NCBI GenBank assembly: GCA_963971225.1
Contig: OZ020269.1
Span: forward strand, 76,360,450 to 76,424,449
Source of the DNA: Melieria omissa
Taxonomy: Eukaryota > Arthropoda > Insecta > Diptera > Ulidiidae
Direction of reading: 5' to 3'
DNA length: 64,000 nt
The notes beneath the pieces were generated by a model, which made no database searches, was not told where the DNA came from, and was given only the letters and a program-made list of their open reading frames with translations. The translations under genes were made by a program, and so were the position numbers. Positions 31,819 to 43,150 of the stretch are shown here, in pieces. Position 1 is the first letter of the stretch; every line of letters begins with the position of its first letter.

Positions 31819-33263
31819 ATCCCTATTCCCGTTGTCGAAACGACAGTCGTTCGTAGAAAATTTCGACAAGTCGCATTCTCGTTGTCCTTTCGACACAAAT
31901 TTCGACTAAATCTATTACGATTTCAGATTCCCGTTGTCGTTTCAAAACGACATACGACAGGAAAATTCCTTGATTTGAGTAGTAGGCATTTTTGTTCACG
32001 ACAGGCAGTCGAAAGCGAAAGATTGTGAGATTTTTTTGCAAAATGGTCAGTATTTAAGTACTTGTTATTAGGAAATTAATTTATATTTCACAAATCTAGT
32101 TAAAGTTTTACCACAGAACAAAAGGTATACTATTGGTTCTGTGGTATTACATAGTTTACACATCTTTTTTATTTAGTATACTTACTACCATTGTGTTCAG
32201 ACTATATAACCCTTTCCGGTTATAAAACAGATGGGGGTCTGTGCTTGGTGACAGAATCGCAATGGGAGTGCTATCGACACACCTATAACACCAGGAAAAT
32301 TAGTTTTTGTGTAAAAGAATTGCGTTGCTTCACTTTTATCAATCATCTCAAACTGTATCCACTTGAGGCATAAAACGCTTTGCAAGGCTGTGACCACTTC
32401 TGTTAAGCACTTCGTAACAGTTGGCTGCGATAGGCCTAACTTAAAGACGTTGTCGGCCCCAAGCTGATAGCCTTCTTCTTATTCTTGACTGGCACGACAG
32501 CCCGATTACGAGACTAAGGCCTAGCTACCCGCAACCAACCGTGTTGTACGTGTGAATGTTTTTACAAGGTTGGAAGGGACCTACAGTTTTATGCGGATTC
32601 CAAACGGCAAGTTGGGAGATTTTTCATAGGCAATTTTACCCTCAGAGGTTTGCCATTTCCTGCTGAGAGGGCAGCCGCCGAAAGAAAAATTGTTGTTTTT
32701 ATTTTTTTCGGTGTTAACGCAACGGAGTATTGAACTCGCGGAGTCTTGACTCGCGGCCCAACGACTAGCCACCTGAGCTACGGCGGCGGCGATAGCCGCC
32801 CTCTGCCTGGTCACTCATCTGAAACTGTATCCACTTGGGGCATAAAACGCTTTACAAGGCAGTGACCAGTTCTGTCAAGCACTTCGAAACAGTCGGCTGC
32901 GCTAGGCTCAACTTTAAGTCGTTGCCGGCCCCAAGCTGATAGCCACCCTCTGCTAAAACGCCTAATGTTGTTGCCAATTTTATTGCCGCACGTATCGCGG
33001 ATAATCGCACTCGCCTTTTTAATTTGGCTCCAACTCATCAAGGACATACTCATGCAGTTGAAAGATCACTCTGTTGACAGCTCAACAAGAAGAAGCTATC
33101 ACATTTTATGCTCATTCAATCTTGTACAAAAGCTGTCGTGTCGAAAATTTTCGGGATTACCAAAATAAAAACGACACGACTCAAAAAACGACAGTCGAAA
33201 AAAACGATACGACTCAAAAAACGACAGTCGAAAAAAACGACTCACGACACTCGGAATAGGGCT
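31819..33263 (+). mobile_element. E: element with AGCCCTATTCC ends, left arm
   Basis: Ends AGCCCTATTCCCG (mutated to ATCCC here, intact in the right arm) and CGGAATAGGGCT. Both subterminal regions are loaded with GTCGTTTCGAC / CGACAGTCG motifs, with a tandem ACGACTCAAAAAACGACAGT at 33175-33240. The interior has a directly duplicated stretch of about 125 bp (32350-32470 and 32825-32945) and a SINE. No transposase recognised. It interrupts the mariner transposase. Confidence 0.6.
32473..32787 (-). mobile_element. tRNA-derived SINE, left-arm copy
   Basis: On the minus strand a tRNA-like head contains an A box (TAGCTCAGGTGG) and a B box (GAGTTCAATACTCC), 40-odd bases apart. The body ends ATCGGGCTGTCGTGCCAGTC and an AAGAATAAGAAGAA tail. 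The flanking GGCTATC repeat is its likely target duplication. It lies in the second copy of E's internal duplication. Confidence 0.75.
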
Positions 33264-33265
33264 AA

Positions 33266-34987
33266 TTAACTATTCTGTGCGCACCCATTTAAAACCTCAT
33301 ACTTGAACCCCCCATGGTCTGGCCAGACCATGGTGCAAAAAAGAGGATATTCGAGGATTGTGCTGGCTAATATATTTTTTTTATATTTTTGTTGATGAGT
33401 TTATATATATCTTAGTATGTGTGAGTGTTTGTCTGCGTATGTTTGTGTGTGTAGGCCTGTAAAAAAAAAAAGTGTGAATACAATAATTTCTGTTGCTTGT
33501 TTACTTTTTATTTAGGTAAAAAGGTAAAATTATGCTTGATTTATAAAATACACAGCGAATTTCAACTTCAATAGATAAATTTTGAAATTAAAAATATACG
33601 ATAGTAAGGAAAAAAATTAAAAACGTAAAATACGTTGTTATGGATTTGCCTCAACTGCTTCACCAATGCAGTGGTTGCAGGGATATAATGCAGTATGATG
33701 ACTCAAACACATTGAGATTTTATATTGGACATAAACAAATCGTGTTTTTATATATCTAACACATTTTTATTTCTGGATTCCTTTCACTATTGACAATTAT
33801 GCTTTGAAGTCGAAAAAGTAGCTGACTAATACACAACACTGCGAACTATTAGCTGTAGACAAAATATCTTCTAAAACATTCCGTTCAATCATAACATACT
33901 CAACATGTTACTGTTCATGCTGAACTGGTCTGATACCTCCAGCAACAAATGAATCCTCCATAAACTTTAAAAAGTGCAGGTGGTTCATTCAATTATCCCA
34001 CAGAACTACGTATTCATTCAATGAGCCAATTGCGAGAATTATTTGCCTGCGTAATTTGTATGCTTCCGAGTAAAACTTTAGTGATAAGTATTCAACATTT
34101 AAGTTAAACTTATTCAAACTATTTAATTAATGACTTAGAGTAAATAAATAGTTAAATATCTTAATTCTGTTGCTCTAACGCTTTGGTTTTTGCTACTGCT
34201 TAAACAATTTTTTTTTAGAGAAATCGTCCTCTCTGATTTTATTCCAGCGTTGAAGTTCAAAAATAATATACACCTTATCCTCGAAATAGCATTTGCTTCC
34301 TTTAATCTCTGGCACAGAAAACATACAATCCAGTTGGTTAAAATCAGACACGACAAGAGCACAAATATTTCCTTCGCTTCAGAAATGTAATTAAATTGAC
34401 ACCAAAAACACGAATATAACCACGAATACAATGGATAAATATTAATTTTGAATGTGTTCAGACATTCTTTTCTAACAAAAATTATAATTTACTAACTTAA
34501 AAGAAAATAAAAGCCAAGGCGAGTGAAAAACATTTGGACCAGGTATATTTTGCGCTAGCTAACTTATGTCACTATTAACGAGCTGGCACGAAAAAAGTGC
34601 TTCAAATCGGGTCAGATGGAAAAACCTAGTTGCAGCCCTATGCTTCGTAGAGAACTGAATAAGGAACAAACGAAAAAAATATTTATAAACAATTCTGACA
34701 CTAATTACATCGAAAATAACAAAAAAAAACTGAAAATAACAGGCAACTTTGTATGAAAATACACCATGGTCTGGCCAGACCATAGGGGGTTCAACTAAGG
34801 GGTATACGTTTTGCACGATTCTCGCCTTGTTTTTGTAAAAATTTTGTTCATGTATTGGTTTTTGTGCTTAGAAAGGATCAGTTGAGGATATCATGAAATA
34901 TGAACCCGATAGCTTTACTACCTTACTAAAAGTGGACCCAAAGTTCAATATGGTCTGGCCAGACCTGGGTGCGCACACAAGGGTTAA
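33266..34987 (-). mobile_element. F1: TTAA element, left-arm copy
   Basis: Same family as 372-2071, in reverse. TTAA at 33266-33269 and 34984-34987; ends CTCTGTGCGCACCC-like (mutated TATTCTGTGCGCACCC) and CCCTTGTGTGCGCACCCAGG. GGTCTGGCCAGACC palindromes occur at 33317, 34769 and 34951. Inserted just beside the right end of E within the mariner. Confidence 0.88.
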
Positions 34988-35289
34988 AAAATCAGGTCGC
35001 TCAAGTTCCGGTCTCCAAAAATTGAAGAAAGCGGCGGTGAATAAAATTTGTGCTTAAAATCGGATATTGGGTCGGAAATTTTGCATTTCCAAAGAAACAG
35101 TTCGCAAAAATTTTATAAAAATTGGTGTTAGTTACCACAAGAGAGTAACTGTTCCACGATACAGTCCAAAAAGAATTCTTCGCCGAAATTATTTTGATGA
35201 CGGGGACAAAATAATTCTTGACGATGAGAAATATTTCACATATGCGTGGAACAATGGAGATCAAAATACCTGTTTCTACACCGACGATA

Positions 35290-35749
35290 TTAACCCTTTT
35301 CTTCCCATGGTAGCCATATGGCTAGCAAATTCAAATTTGGAATTTCGATGTATAATTTTCGGGTTTTCACCATTCTATGAATTGTATCGCTTAAAAGAAA
35401 CATTGTTCTGAGCTTTTTCAGCAAAATATGTAGTTTGTTTTTATGGGAACATTGAAAATTGTTAACATTTGTGCAACGGTTCCCGTTCGACAGGGCAGCA
35501 GAATTAAATGGCAAAAATTTAATATTGCTCTATGTTTAACAGAGGACACCAAATAACTCTAAAATTCTAACAAATAACTCTAAAAACTTGTAAATAAGGG
35601 ACATTTTGTTTTCATATAAAATATGTTTTAATTTTGCTTCATAAAAGCCCAGTGTAGTCTAGTGTAGTATGGCTACCTCTCTCGTTTCAAATAACCAACT
35701 TCCAATTTGTTTCTATGGCTATTTCATAATTCGGGAAGGAAAGGGTTAA
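35290..35749 (+). mobile_element. F2: TTAA element, 460 bp, left arm
   Basis: TTAACCCTTTTCTTCCC at 35290 and GGGAAGGAAAGGGTTAA ending 35749. The subterminal TAGCCATATGGCTAGC is palindromic, with variants near 35669 and 35715. It splits the mariner transposase after the YTDDI codons; removal rejoins the sequence with AAGAAAACTCC. Confidence 0.85.
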
Positions 35750-36391
35750 GAAAACTCCTGATGGTATACGCAGCCAAGGTTAAATTCGAGCCAAAAATTT
35801 TAGTTTGGGCAGCAATATCGACAAAACGAGTATCTCAACTTTATATTCAGGACTCTAAAGCTCCAACCATAAAATGTGACACCTATATAAGCAAATGCCT
35901 TACTAAACTGGAAAAATATGTGTACATCAATACAACGCACTCTGGAGAGAATGTAATATTTTGGCCGGATTTAGCAAGTAGCCATTATGCAAAAAATACC
36001 TTAAGCTGGTTGAAGGGGAAAAACATTAATTATTTCCCGAAGCATGCAAATATACCAAACATCCCAAAGCCAAGACCAATTGAAGAATTTTGGAGTCTCT
36101 TGTGTCACGAGGTGTACAAGGGAGGTTGGGAAGCAAAATCTAATAACCAGCTAACTGCAAGAATACGGCTGCATGAACGTTGTCCAAACGATGATGCGAG
36201 GAATAAAATCTAAACTAAGGAAAATTGAAGATCATGGTCCTTTGGTTTTGTATAAAAGTGAAAAATGATGTATAATTAAATGTATTTTTTTAAATATTAA
36301 ATATTGCTTTACAATATCAAACTCAATTTTTGTTACGAAGATATGAAATTTGTCCAGCTACATTGTTGGCACACGTTAAATAACTAAAATT

Positions 36392-36780
36392 GGGGATACT
36401 ACGGTTTCCATGGCGCCGCCATTTGATGATGTTTTTGGAACTATGGATTTGAGCAGAAAAGACTGTGCACACCTGACTGTTGCCTGATGTGGTGGTGACT
36501 CCCATTAAGGTTATTTTTTTAGCGCCCGGCCGAAGGCCGCCCACTCGGGAAAAACTTATTGCCAAGAAAACTATGGCTTTCGGGAAAACTGTATGCACCT
36601 CTGGGATTGCGAAAAAAGCGCGAATTTTAAACTTTGAGCGAAATTTTAAACTTTGAACCTCGATATCTCGAAAACGAAGCGAGATATCGAAAAATGTTAT
36701 TCTTCATTTTCGACTTATTTTTGGTCGATCTATCTAAAGACACCCTCAAATGTCGGCGCCACGGAAACCGTCGTCGTGCC
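36392..36780. mobile_element. H: inverted-repeat element with 8-bp duplication, left arm
   Basis: Flanked by CTAAAATT on both sides (36384-36391, 36781-36788). Ends GGGGATACTACGGTTTCC and the complement of GGCACGACTACGGTTTCC. The copy of repeat R at 27401-27409 has a single AATTTTAG here, the empty site. The left-arm copy is 215 bp shorter than the right-arm copy. Confidence 0.75.
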
Positions 36781-37080
36781 CTAAAATTTGCTCCAAGTTT
36801 TGTAGGGTCAGCATGTGCCATGCCTATGCCGTACACCAGCTCTTGGAGTACGAAAACGTTCATTATTCTTGTATGCTGGGCATTGCTGACCCAAAAAAAT
36901 AGCTTAGTGAGCCAAACTACAACACCCTCAATAATGATCGTAAGAACATCATTCTCGGAATAACAAAAGGTTGGGCTTGTCTAAATTGACCCCCCCTCGC
37001 AACCACCTTACACACAAGAGCACATCAACCTCACTTTTGTTCGTTTGCATAGAAGAACATACGTCTATATGAATACACTA

Positions 37081-37432
37081 TGATCAATAAGTACCGGGAC
37101 TGTGTATTTTAAATTTTCCGCCGTTGCCCGATGCAGGTTACTGGTGATGAGACATGGGTCTATGAATTCGACGTGACAACTAGCCAGCAATCATCCGAAT
37201 GGCGTGCTGAAGGCGCGCCAAAACCAAAAAAAGTGCGCCATTGTAAAATGCGACGAAGTACAAAAAGTTGACTGACGCTAACAGCTGCCAAACAAAAACT
37301 AATGATGCAATCCCGCTTAAAATTTGACACAGATGTCAGTTAAGGTCCTACCGACCTAAAAAAAAATTTTTTTTACCTGCATCGGGCAACGGCGGAAAAT
37401 TTAAAATACACAGTCCCGGTACTTATTGATCA
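37081..37432 (+). mobile_element. Mariner-derived MITE, left arm
   Basis: Ends TGATCAATAAGTACCGGGAC and its complement, TA on both sides. Terminal repeats extend about 58 bp. Between them remains a piece of mariner transposase, VTGDETWVYEFDVTTSQQSS then EWRAEGAPKPKKVR, carrying the first catalytic Asp. An internal deletion product of a DD34D mariner. Confidence 0.85.
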
Positions 37433-37556
37433 TAGTGTATGTTTATATACATACTTACGCCAAATACGGCAAAAAAATAAAAAAAAATATGCAAAAATTA
37501 CGCTTAATATGCAAAAAGTATGCAAAATATGCAAATATTGGGGACCGACAGTATTA

Positions 37557-37884
37557 CCGCAGGAATACAATTGGAGCGTGTAGACGTATGGGCGTACGGC
37601 GCAAATACGCTGTCGAAATACGTTCAGACGTTTGCCTTGATCACAATTCTGGCGTGAGCAGTAACGTATGGAAATCTCAAAATACGTTTTTCAATTGTAG
37701 AAAAATGAATAATACGCCCTTACGCGGCGTAAGAAATAGGTCTAAGTGAACGTACGACGCTGATACGTTCGTACGCTTGCGTCGTCAATTGTGTGCGTTT
37801 TCATAGAAATACATGAAATTTAATTTTGACAACGCAATACGTCGAACGTAAATACGCTCATACGCTCCAATTGTGTTTCTACGG
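37557..37884. mobile_element. J: Harbinger-like MITE rich in CGTACG, left arm
   Basis: Ends CCGCAGGAATACAATTGGAG and the complement of CCGTAGAAACACAATTGGAG, flanked by TTA on both sides (37554-37556, 37885-37887). The interior is a run of ACGTA / CGTACG words. No true coding sequence. Confidence 0.72.
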
Positions 37885-37887
37885 TTA

Positions 37888-38280
37888 AAGCTAAAAAGGA
37901 AATATGGTCTCAATGAAATTTTATCGAATGTAGTTTTAAGGAAATATATTGAAACATTCGAAACAAAAAGAAGAATTCCTTATCTCTTGGCGATATCGTA
38001 CAACATTGTATCGCTCGCCGGCTACCGACTGAACGGAAAGGACAGCAAATTCGACGCTGGGCTCAACGTGTTTACTGTATGCTGACAAAAATCATTAAAC
38101 ACCTGTAGAATTTATATATCAAACGTAAGTCGGGCGTTTTTTTTTCCATATAAATTCCTCAATGACAGTATATTTGATGACCTGTCCTTTATTCGTTGAT
38201 AAATTTCTTCGATTTGACCCAAAAAACTTCATTCGAATTTGCAAGTTATATATTTCTTGACAGTTTGGGGAAATCATATA
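37888..38280. other. Non-repetitive-looking arm sequence; no gene recognised
   Basis: An open stretch of about 70 codons (to 38085) ends SLAGYRLNGKDSKFDAGLNV. It is nearly identical in both arms because of the duplication, not because of selection. I recognise no family. Confidence 0.3.
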
Positions 38281-38545
38281 CACTAGTCAGAATAAGTTTG
38301 CGTACAAAGGGTATATAGTTTTTTTCATATGAAAAATAAATCAAAGTAATTTTTCAAAAACAAAATAATTTTTATTTTTTCCATAAACTTAGTTCTTTTA
38401 TTATATAAAGATACGAAAAAACTTGACAAAACTGTAAAAGAATAGCCAAAAACAAAATGTGCTATGAATTTCCCTCAGAAAAAGTTTGCGTACAAGATAA
38501 GGCTATGTAGCAAAAATTTAATTTAAACTAAGTTTTGTCCAAAAA
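38281..38545 (+). repeat. End of a Tc1-like element (IR/DR type), left arm
   Basis: CTAGTCAGAATAAGTTTGCG (38284) and a second copy TCAGAAAAAGTTTGCGTACA (38476) lie about 190 bp apart in the same direction. That spacing is the IR/DR layout of many Tc1-like ends. The other end was not found; F4 is inserted just inside. Confidence 0.5.
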
Positions 38546-39252
38546 TTAAGGCAGGTTTCTACCTTGTGCGGCCGAGAAAACATGTTTTTTTTTTGCAAAA
38601 TTTTTGATGGGAAGGTTTTTAAGATAAACACTGGACAATTTTTTCAGATGTAGGTATATGTTTATTGTACAAGTAAAAAAAGTTTCAAGTTAAAATATGC
38701 AAAGGGGGAGGGGGCCATCGAGCAATGGCGGCAGGACTTCCTTACTCGCGGAAGTCCTGCCGCTGTTTGAGATGACTTAAAACACAAAAATTAAATTTTT
38801 TCTTATTCTGTTTCCTTTTGTCTATGGCTGGAACTAGGATTAAAAAAAAAAATTAAAAATGAAGGATATATGCGATTTTGACTAAAAAACTCAATTTTTA
38901 CCTACTTTTTTCAATACAAATTTCTATTAGTAATGAAAAAAAATTATTATTTCTTGAAGATCCTGACTGTTTAAAGATAAATTACTGTTTAAAATTTCGT
39001 AGCTATTGCTCAACTCGTGTGGCCTAAATCACTTCCGCAAGGTCAAAACATGTAGTTTTGAGAAAAACGCGTTCAAAGTTTTGCATCAGTACTCGGCGCG
39101 CTCGACACCGCTACCTGTTTCGATAAATTGCTTCCGTAATTCGAAAGATTTCAACTTCAAATTTTGGGAGCTTATTCTACAATCATGTATTAATCCAAAA
39201 ATGTATGAAAAAAAAATAGATTTTTTTGACCGCACCAGGTAGAAACCCTTAA
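38546..39252. mobile_element. F4: TTAA element, 707 bp, left arm
   Basis: TTAAGGCAGGTTTCTACCTT at 38546; the right end is the complement of TTAAGGGTTTCTACCTGGTG, ending 39252. The GGTTTCTACC(T/G)TGCGG terminal repeats are about 24 bp. It contains the perfect hairpin GGCAGGACTTCC...GGAAGTCCTGCC (38730-38762). No coding sequence. Confidence 0.75.
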
Positions 39253-40349
39253 CTTTTTGGATATGTTTCTCTTATTGGAACTCTCTGCAGAAATTTCGGC
39301 ATAAATTTTATTAAATTATGTTTTTTTTAGCTGCTCTTTTGTTATATCCTTGAATTGTTATATTTAATTACTATATCTTTGAAGATGGAGTGTTGTTGGG
39401 CTCAGATTTCAAGTAAACCCCTTATATACTCAATTAGATGCACGTTAGGCAACTAGGGAGAAACTTTTACAACTTTTTTGAGCCAGTTGATAGCAAAGAT
39501 AGCTTCACATCGTATGCATTGCGCCTTAAGGTCATCGCAAAGTTGAAAATAAATGTTGGAACCTGATCCAAAATTTTGAAACCTTGGCTGGCATATGCTT
39601 TTAGAATATCAGCATCTCCCAAAAAAGGTCCACCACGAGTGAAAAATTCAAACTGCTCAGAAAAACTTTTTATTATCCAATAATAAAGCTTAAATATCTA
39701 TATTTGATTAATGTAAAAGAATTTTTAATTTTTTAAAGTTTTTGGCCGAAATATACTACTGTAAAAAAAAACAAAAAAATTCTGAGCCTTTTGACGAATT
39801 ATATGCACTTTTTTCTTTGTGTTTTAAGCTTATTCAAGTAATATTATATTTTTCTTGTAATGTAAAAGTTTTCTACTAACAACAATCTTATGTATTAGAG
39901 AAAGTGGAGTTCGAAGAACGGGAGTTTTTTGAGTTTGCTTCTTCCTGCCTCCTAATGTCGCGTCCGTGTTCAAAAAACATTATTTATTGTTGTCATTAAT
40001 GAACAAACTTTTTCAAATGCAAGTAGCTGTCAGTTTTTAAATAGGTGCATTCGTCTCGTTAGGAAAATATAATAATTGGTTCCCGGAAAAATCGGAAAAA
40101 AATTTTATGGGTGTTTAAAATTTGTCGCGTTCGTAACCGGAAGCTCTAAATATTCGATTCTTTTTCGATTTCCGGTCAATTTCCGCATTTCTTGAGATAC
40201 ACATTTTTCTTTCAAACTATTGACTCTCATTGAACATTTTAGCAATAACATACAACAAAATATCAAAAATATAATTTAGGTTGAGAATTACAGCTCAATC
40301 AAATTTGTACGATATATCGTACAATGGTCCGCAAAGGAGTAAAAATGCA
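39253..40349. other. AT-rich arm sequence; no gene recognised
   Basis: No coding region identified. GTCGCGTCCG or GTCGCGTTCG occurs at about 39958 and 40126 and twice more at 41523-41550 in the spacer, so an unrecognised element may span 39.3-41.6 kb. TTTGTACGATATATCGTACA starts here at 40307. Confidence 0.3.
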
Positions 40350-40836
40350 TTAACCTTTTGTTTCGGTTTTTTTAAGTTTTATAAATGCAAGCATCACTTG
40401 CAGCCTTTTACTTCCATTTGTACGATATAACGTACAAAGCTTGGCAACCCTTGTGGTCATTTGTACGATATATCGTAAAATTTTTTAAAGGAAAGAATTC
40501 TTTAGAAGCAAAAAATTTTAAATTTAATAAGTTTCATAAATCAACTGAGATTCAAACTTTGAAATTGTTTGCCTTTTTGCTACTAAAAAGTATTTCATAT
40601 TCAAAAATTCCTCCGCAGAAGCATCGCATCACAAAATTCTTGCAAAGAGCTGCTTACAAAACGCACTCTGTGCAGCCATGGCTATTGTGATGAATTCTAT
40701 TTTTAAACAGAATGGTACAACACAACCTACTTAATAAGAATTAAAAAGCCGTTTCATAAAAAATACGTTCGCTGTCAAATAAAATATCTTAAAAAAAATT
40801 GTACGATATATCGTACAAATTTCCGGAAAGGGTTAA
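40350..40836. mobile_element. F5: TTAA element cut by the palindrome's inner edge
   Basis: TTAACCTTTTGTTTCGG at 40350 and CCGGAAAGGGTTAA ending at 40836. The palindrome TTGTACGATATATCGTACAA and variants occur at 40418, 40459 and 40799, and just outside at 40309. The mirror copy (43152-43446) is truncated where the right arm begins. Confidence 0.6.
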
Positions 40837-40865
40837 TGAAAAATACTGTACAAATATGTTGAGCT

Positions 40866-41243
40866 AATTAATAATTTAATTAAATTTAATTAATTAATAA
40901 TTTAATTTAATTTACTTTAATTTAATTTAATTTAATTTAATTTATTTTAATTTAATTTAATTGAATTGAATTGAATTGAATTGAATTGAATTGAATTTAA
41001 TTTAATTTAATTTAATTTAATTTAATTTAATTTAATTTAATTTAATTTAATTTAATTTAATTTAATTTAATTTAATTTAATTTAATTTAATGTAATTTAA
41101 TTTAATTTAATTTAATTTAATTTAATTTAATTTAATTTAATTTAATTTAATTTAATTTAATTTAATTTAATTTAATTTAATTTAATTTAATTTAATTTAA
41201 TTTAATTTAATTTCATTTAATTTAATTTAATTTAATTAATTTA
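40866..41243. repeat. (AATTT)n pentanucleotide array
   Basis: About 75 units of AATTT, with a block of AATTG units at 40960-41000 and few other changes. A simple-sequence array of this kind is prone to slippage and misassembly. Confidence 0.95.
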
Positions 41244-41673
41244 TTAAGTTGTTTCTAAAACCAGTTTGCTGCGATGTGATGAATGAAAGGTGCATTGCTA
41301 ATGATTGTAAGAGCTGTGTGCACGATATTAAACAAGATCTAATTCCAATAGAGTTCCTCAAGAAAATTATAATAAACCACACTAAGAACTTTAACTTTAT
41401 TTTTTCCTTATTTTGATTGCTGTAATTTGAATTTAACTTATGTGTTATTTTTATTAAAAGTTGAAGTGTTATAATGAAAACGATTTCTGTATTTAATAAG
41501 GGGAATACCCTTGGAAAAATTTGTCGCGTCCGTGATGTCGCGTCCGTATTCTTGCTGTACCTAATTAAAAAAGCTAAGAGAAAATTCTCATATTTCATAA
41601 GTCTACGAAGAAAAGTTATCCTTTGACCTTCATTTGCATGTATATAGGGTTACGAATACTAGATCTAGTGGGC

Positions 41674-42088
41674 TGTTACGTATCACTGGATTGTGCAATT
41701 TGAAAATCAAACAACTTTAACTATCCAAACGCAGTCAATAAGAACCAACAATCACTTTATTTCACACTTTTACACTTCACTGTCTTTACACTTAATTATT
41801 TGCTTAATTGCTCCGTGTGGCACCTTCACTAGTCAAAATCAGACTGACTCGCTGCGCCGCATCCGGCTGCCTTTTATACCTGTCCGGCCATCGCGCAGAT
41901 CGTTCTCGCATATTCCGGAGTGGACTAAAAGTTTCCATCATTGCCCGGTTGGACTAAAAGCTTCCATCATTGCCAGGTTGGCCTAAAAGTTTCCCTTATC
42001 ATCGCGCCCGTCGTTGCCAGATTGAATTATAGCACGGCGCGTAGCGACAGGGTTGCTTTGCACAGCGACAGACTGTCTTATCGTTACA
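41674..42088 (-). repeat. Gypsy 3' LTR
   Basis: TGTTACG...CGTTACA (TGTAACG...CGTAACA on the coding strand), 415 bp. A TATAAAAGGCAG box lies at about 41870-41880 on the minus strand. The purine-rich AAGTGGTGGGCAG directly precedes it (42089-42101) as polypurine tract. A related solo LTR lies at 47734-48169. Confidence 0.85.
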
Positions 42089-42099
42089 CTGCCCACCAC

Positions 42100-43150
42100 T
42101 TAGACTTGTTCGTCCCGAACAAGTGCCAAGGTTCCGCTGTGATAAGGCGGCAGGCGCTCCAAATGGACTACCTTCAGCTTAGCGCCTTTATTGCTGCAAC
42201 GTTGAATCCTGTATACCACGCCGTTTATCCTAGTCACGACTTCGTAAAGTCCTTCCCATGACGCTTGCAGTTTCGGAGACAAACCTTTCCTCCGCTGCGG
42301 GTTGTAGAGCATTACCAGATCGCCTTCTTGGCACACTGCTGAGTTGGCCCGTAGATCATATCTGGCTTTCACCTTATCGCTGACCAGTTTGGTGCGGCTC
42401 CTTATAAACTGGTGAATTTCCTCCAGTTTCGCCCGCTTATTGGCCACGTAGTCCGTCTTAGCGCCTCCCGTCGTGCTGACTACCCCGAACTTCAAGTCAG
42501 CGGGTAACCGCAACTCTGTGCCGAACATTGCTCGGGCTGGAGTGAGTGATGTTGTGTCGTGCGGGGCTGACCTATACGCCATCAGGAACAGGGGGATATG
42601 CGTGTCCCAATCCTTTTGATTCCTGCCTAGCACTTTTCGCAGGTATTCCTCCAGTGTCCGGTTAAAGCGTTGCACCATACCGTCGGACTGTGGGTGCAAA
42701 GGAGTGGTACGCGTTTTCTTTATCCCCAGCAGCTCACACACTTCCTTGAATACCGCAGACTCGAAATTCCGGCCTTGATCTGAGTGCAACTCCAACGGAA
42801 CTCCGAACCTGGCTACCCAATTGTTTACCAGCTTTTCCGAGATCGTAGTGGCCTCCTGGTTAGGAATAGGGTACACTTCGGGCCATTTGCTGAAGTAATC
42901 CATTACTACCAGTACATATTTATTGCCTTGAGTGCTAGTTGGGAACGGGCCGGCGACGTCCATAGCAATCCGCTCGAAGGGCGCTCCCACGTTGTACTGC
43001 TGCATGCGGCCTCGAGATTTTCTTGTCGGCCCTTTCGCGGCTGAACATCGGTCGCAGCTCTTAATCCACCCGGCTACAGACTCCTGATATCCTACCCAGT
43101 AGAATCGTCTTTTTATTTTGGCGACGGTTTTGGTGATGCCCAGGTGCCAG
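42100..43150 (-). pseudogene. Gypsy (Ty3-type) integrase, 5'-truncated by the palindrome junction
   Basis: Open frame from the junction to the stop at 42100. The zinc-binding part has WHLGITKTVAKIKRRFYWVG and SCDRCSAAKG (end of the HHCC motif). The catalytic core has AMDVAGPFPTSTQGNKYVLV (first Asp), LHSDQGRNFES (second Asp) and HPQSDGMVQRFNRTLEEYLR (Glu is Gln here: M-V-Q-R in place of the usual M-V-E-R). The C-terminal part (GDLVMLYNPQRRKGLSPKLQ; WEGLYEVVTRINGVVYRI) is complete. Upstream pol and the 5' LTR are absent. No frameshift in 350 codons, so the fragment is young. Confidence 0.88.

Larger units (their letters stand above)
31700..36213 (+). pseudogene. DD37E-type transposase relic, left arm
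   Basis: Segments in order: ENVARSTLYSIFHRYESGQP (31700-31818); KSGRSSSGLQKLKKAAVNKI and CISKETVRKNFIKIGVSYHK (34988-35160); NYFDDGDKIILDDEKYFTYA with the first catalytic Asp (about 35200-35235). The F2 insert follows, then KFEPKILVWAAISTKRVSQL, VIFWPDLASSHYAKNTLSWL (second Asp) and PKPRPIEEFWSLL (Glu). 37 residues lie between the second Asp and the Glu. The last segment ends at a natural stop at 36213. Inactive through the insertions and a stop before KFEPK. Confidence 0.82.
31552..36380 (+). mobile_element. DD37E mariner/Tc1-group element, left-arm copy
   Basis: Outer end CAGTAGCGTGTTCCAACAAA (31552). The inner end holds GTCCAGCTACATTGTTGGCA and CACGTTAAA near 36380, with TA on both sides. 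The transposase relic on the plus strand is split by element E (31819-33263), F1 (33266-34987) and F2 (35290-35749). The unsplit element would be about 1.2 kb, typical for the superfamily. Confidence 0.8.
31552..40644 (+). repeat. Giant inverted repeat, left arm (9.1 kb)
   Basis: The whole stretch recurs in reverse at 43152-52932 with only scattered base changes and a few indels. A 107-codon frame at 37426-37749 differs by one residue from its mirror at 46062-46385. The outer end is the mariner terminal repeat CAGTAGCGTGTTCCAACAAA next to TA; the inner end lies inside element F5. Confidence 0.95.

Noticed and set aside
37426..37749. 107-codon ORF duplicated in both arms
   Set aside because: It spans the AT-rich tail of R and MITE J and starts at a MITE border; identity between arms reflects the duplication.
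40866..41243. CRISPR-like or minisatellite array
   Set aside because: Pure pentanucleotide repeat in a eukaryotic genome; no spacers.
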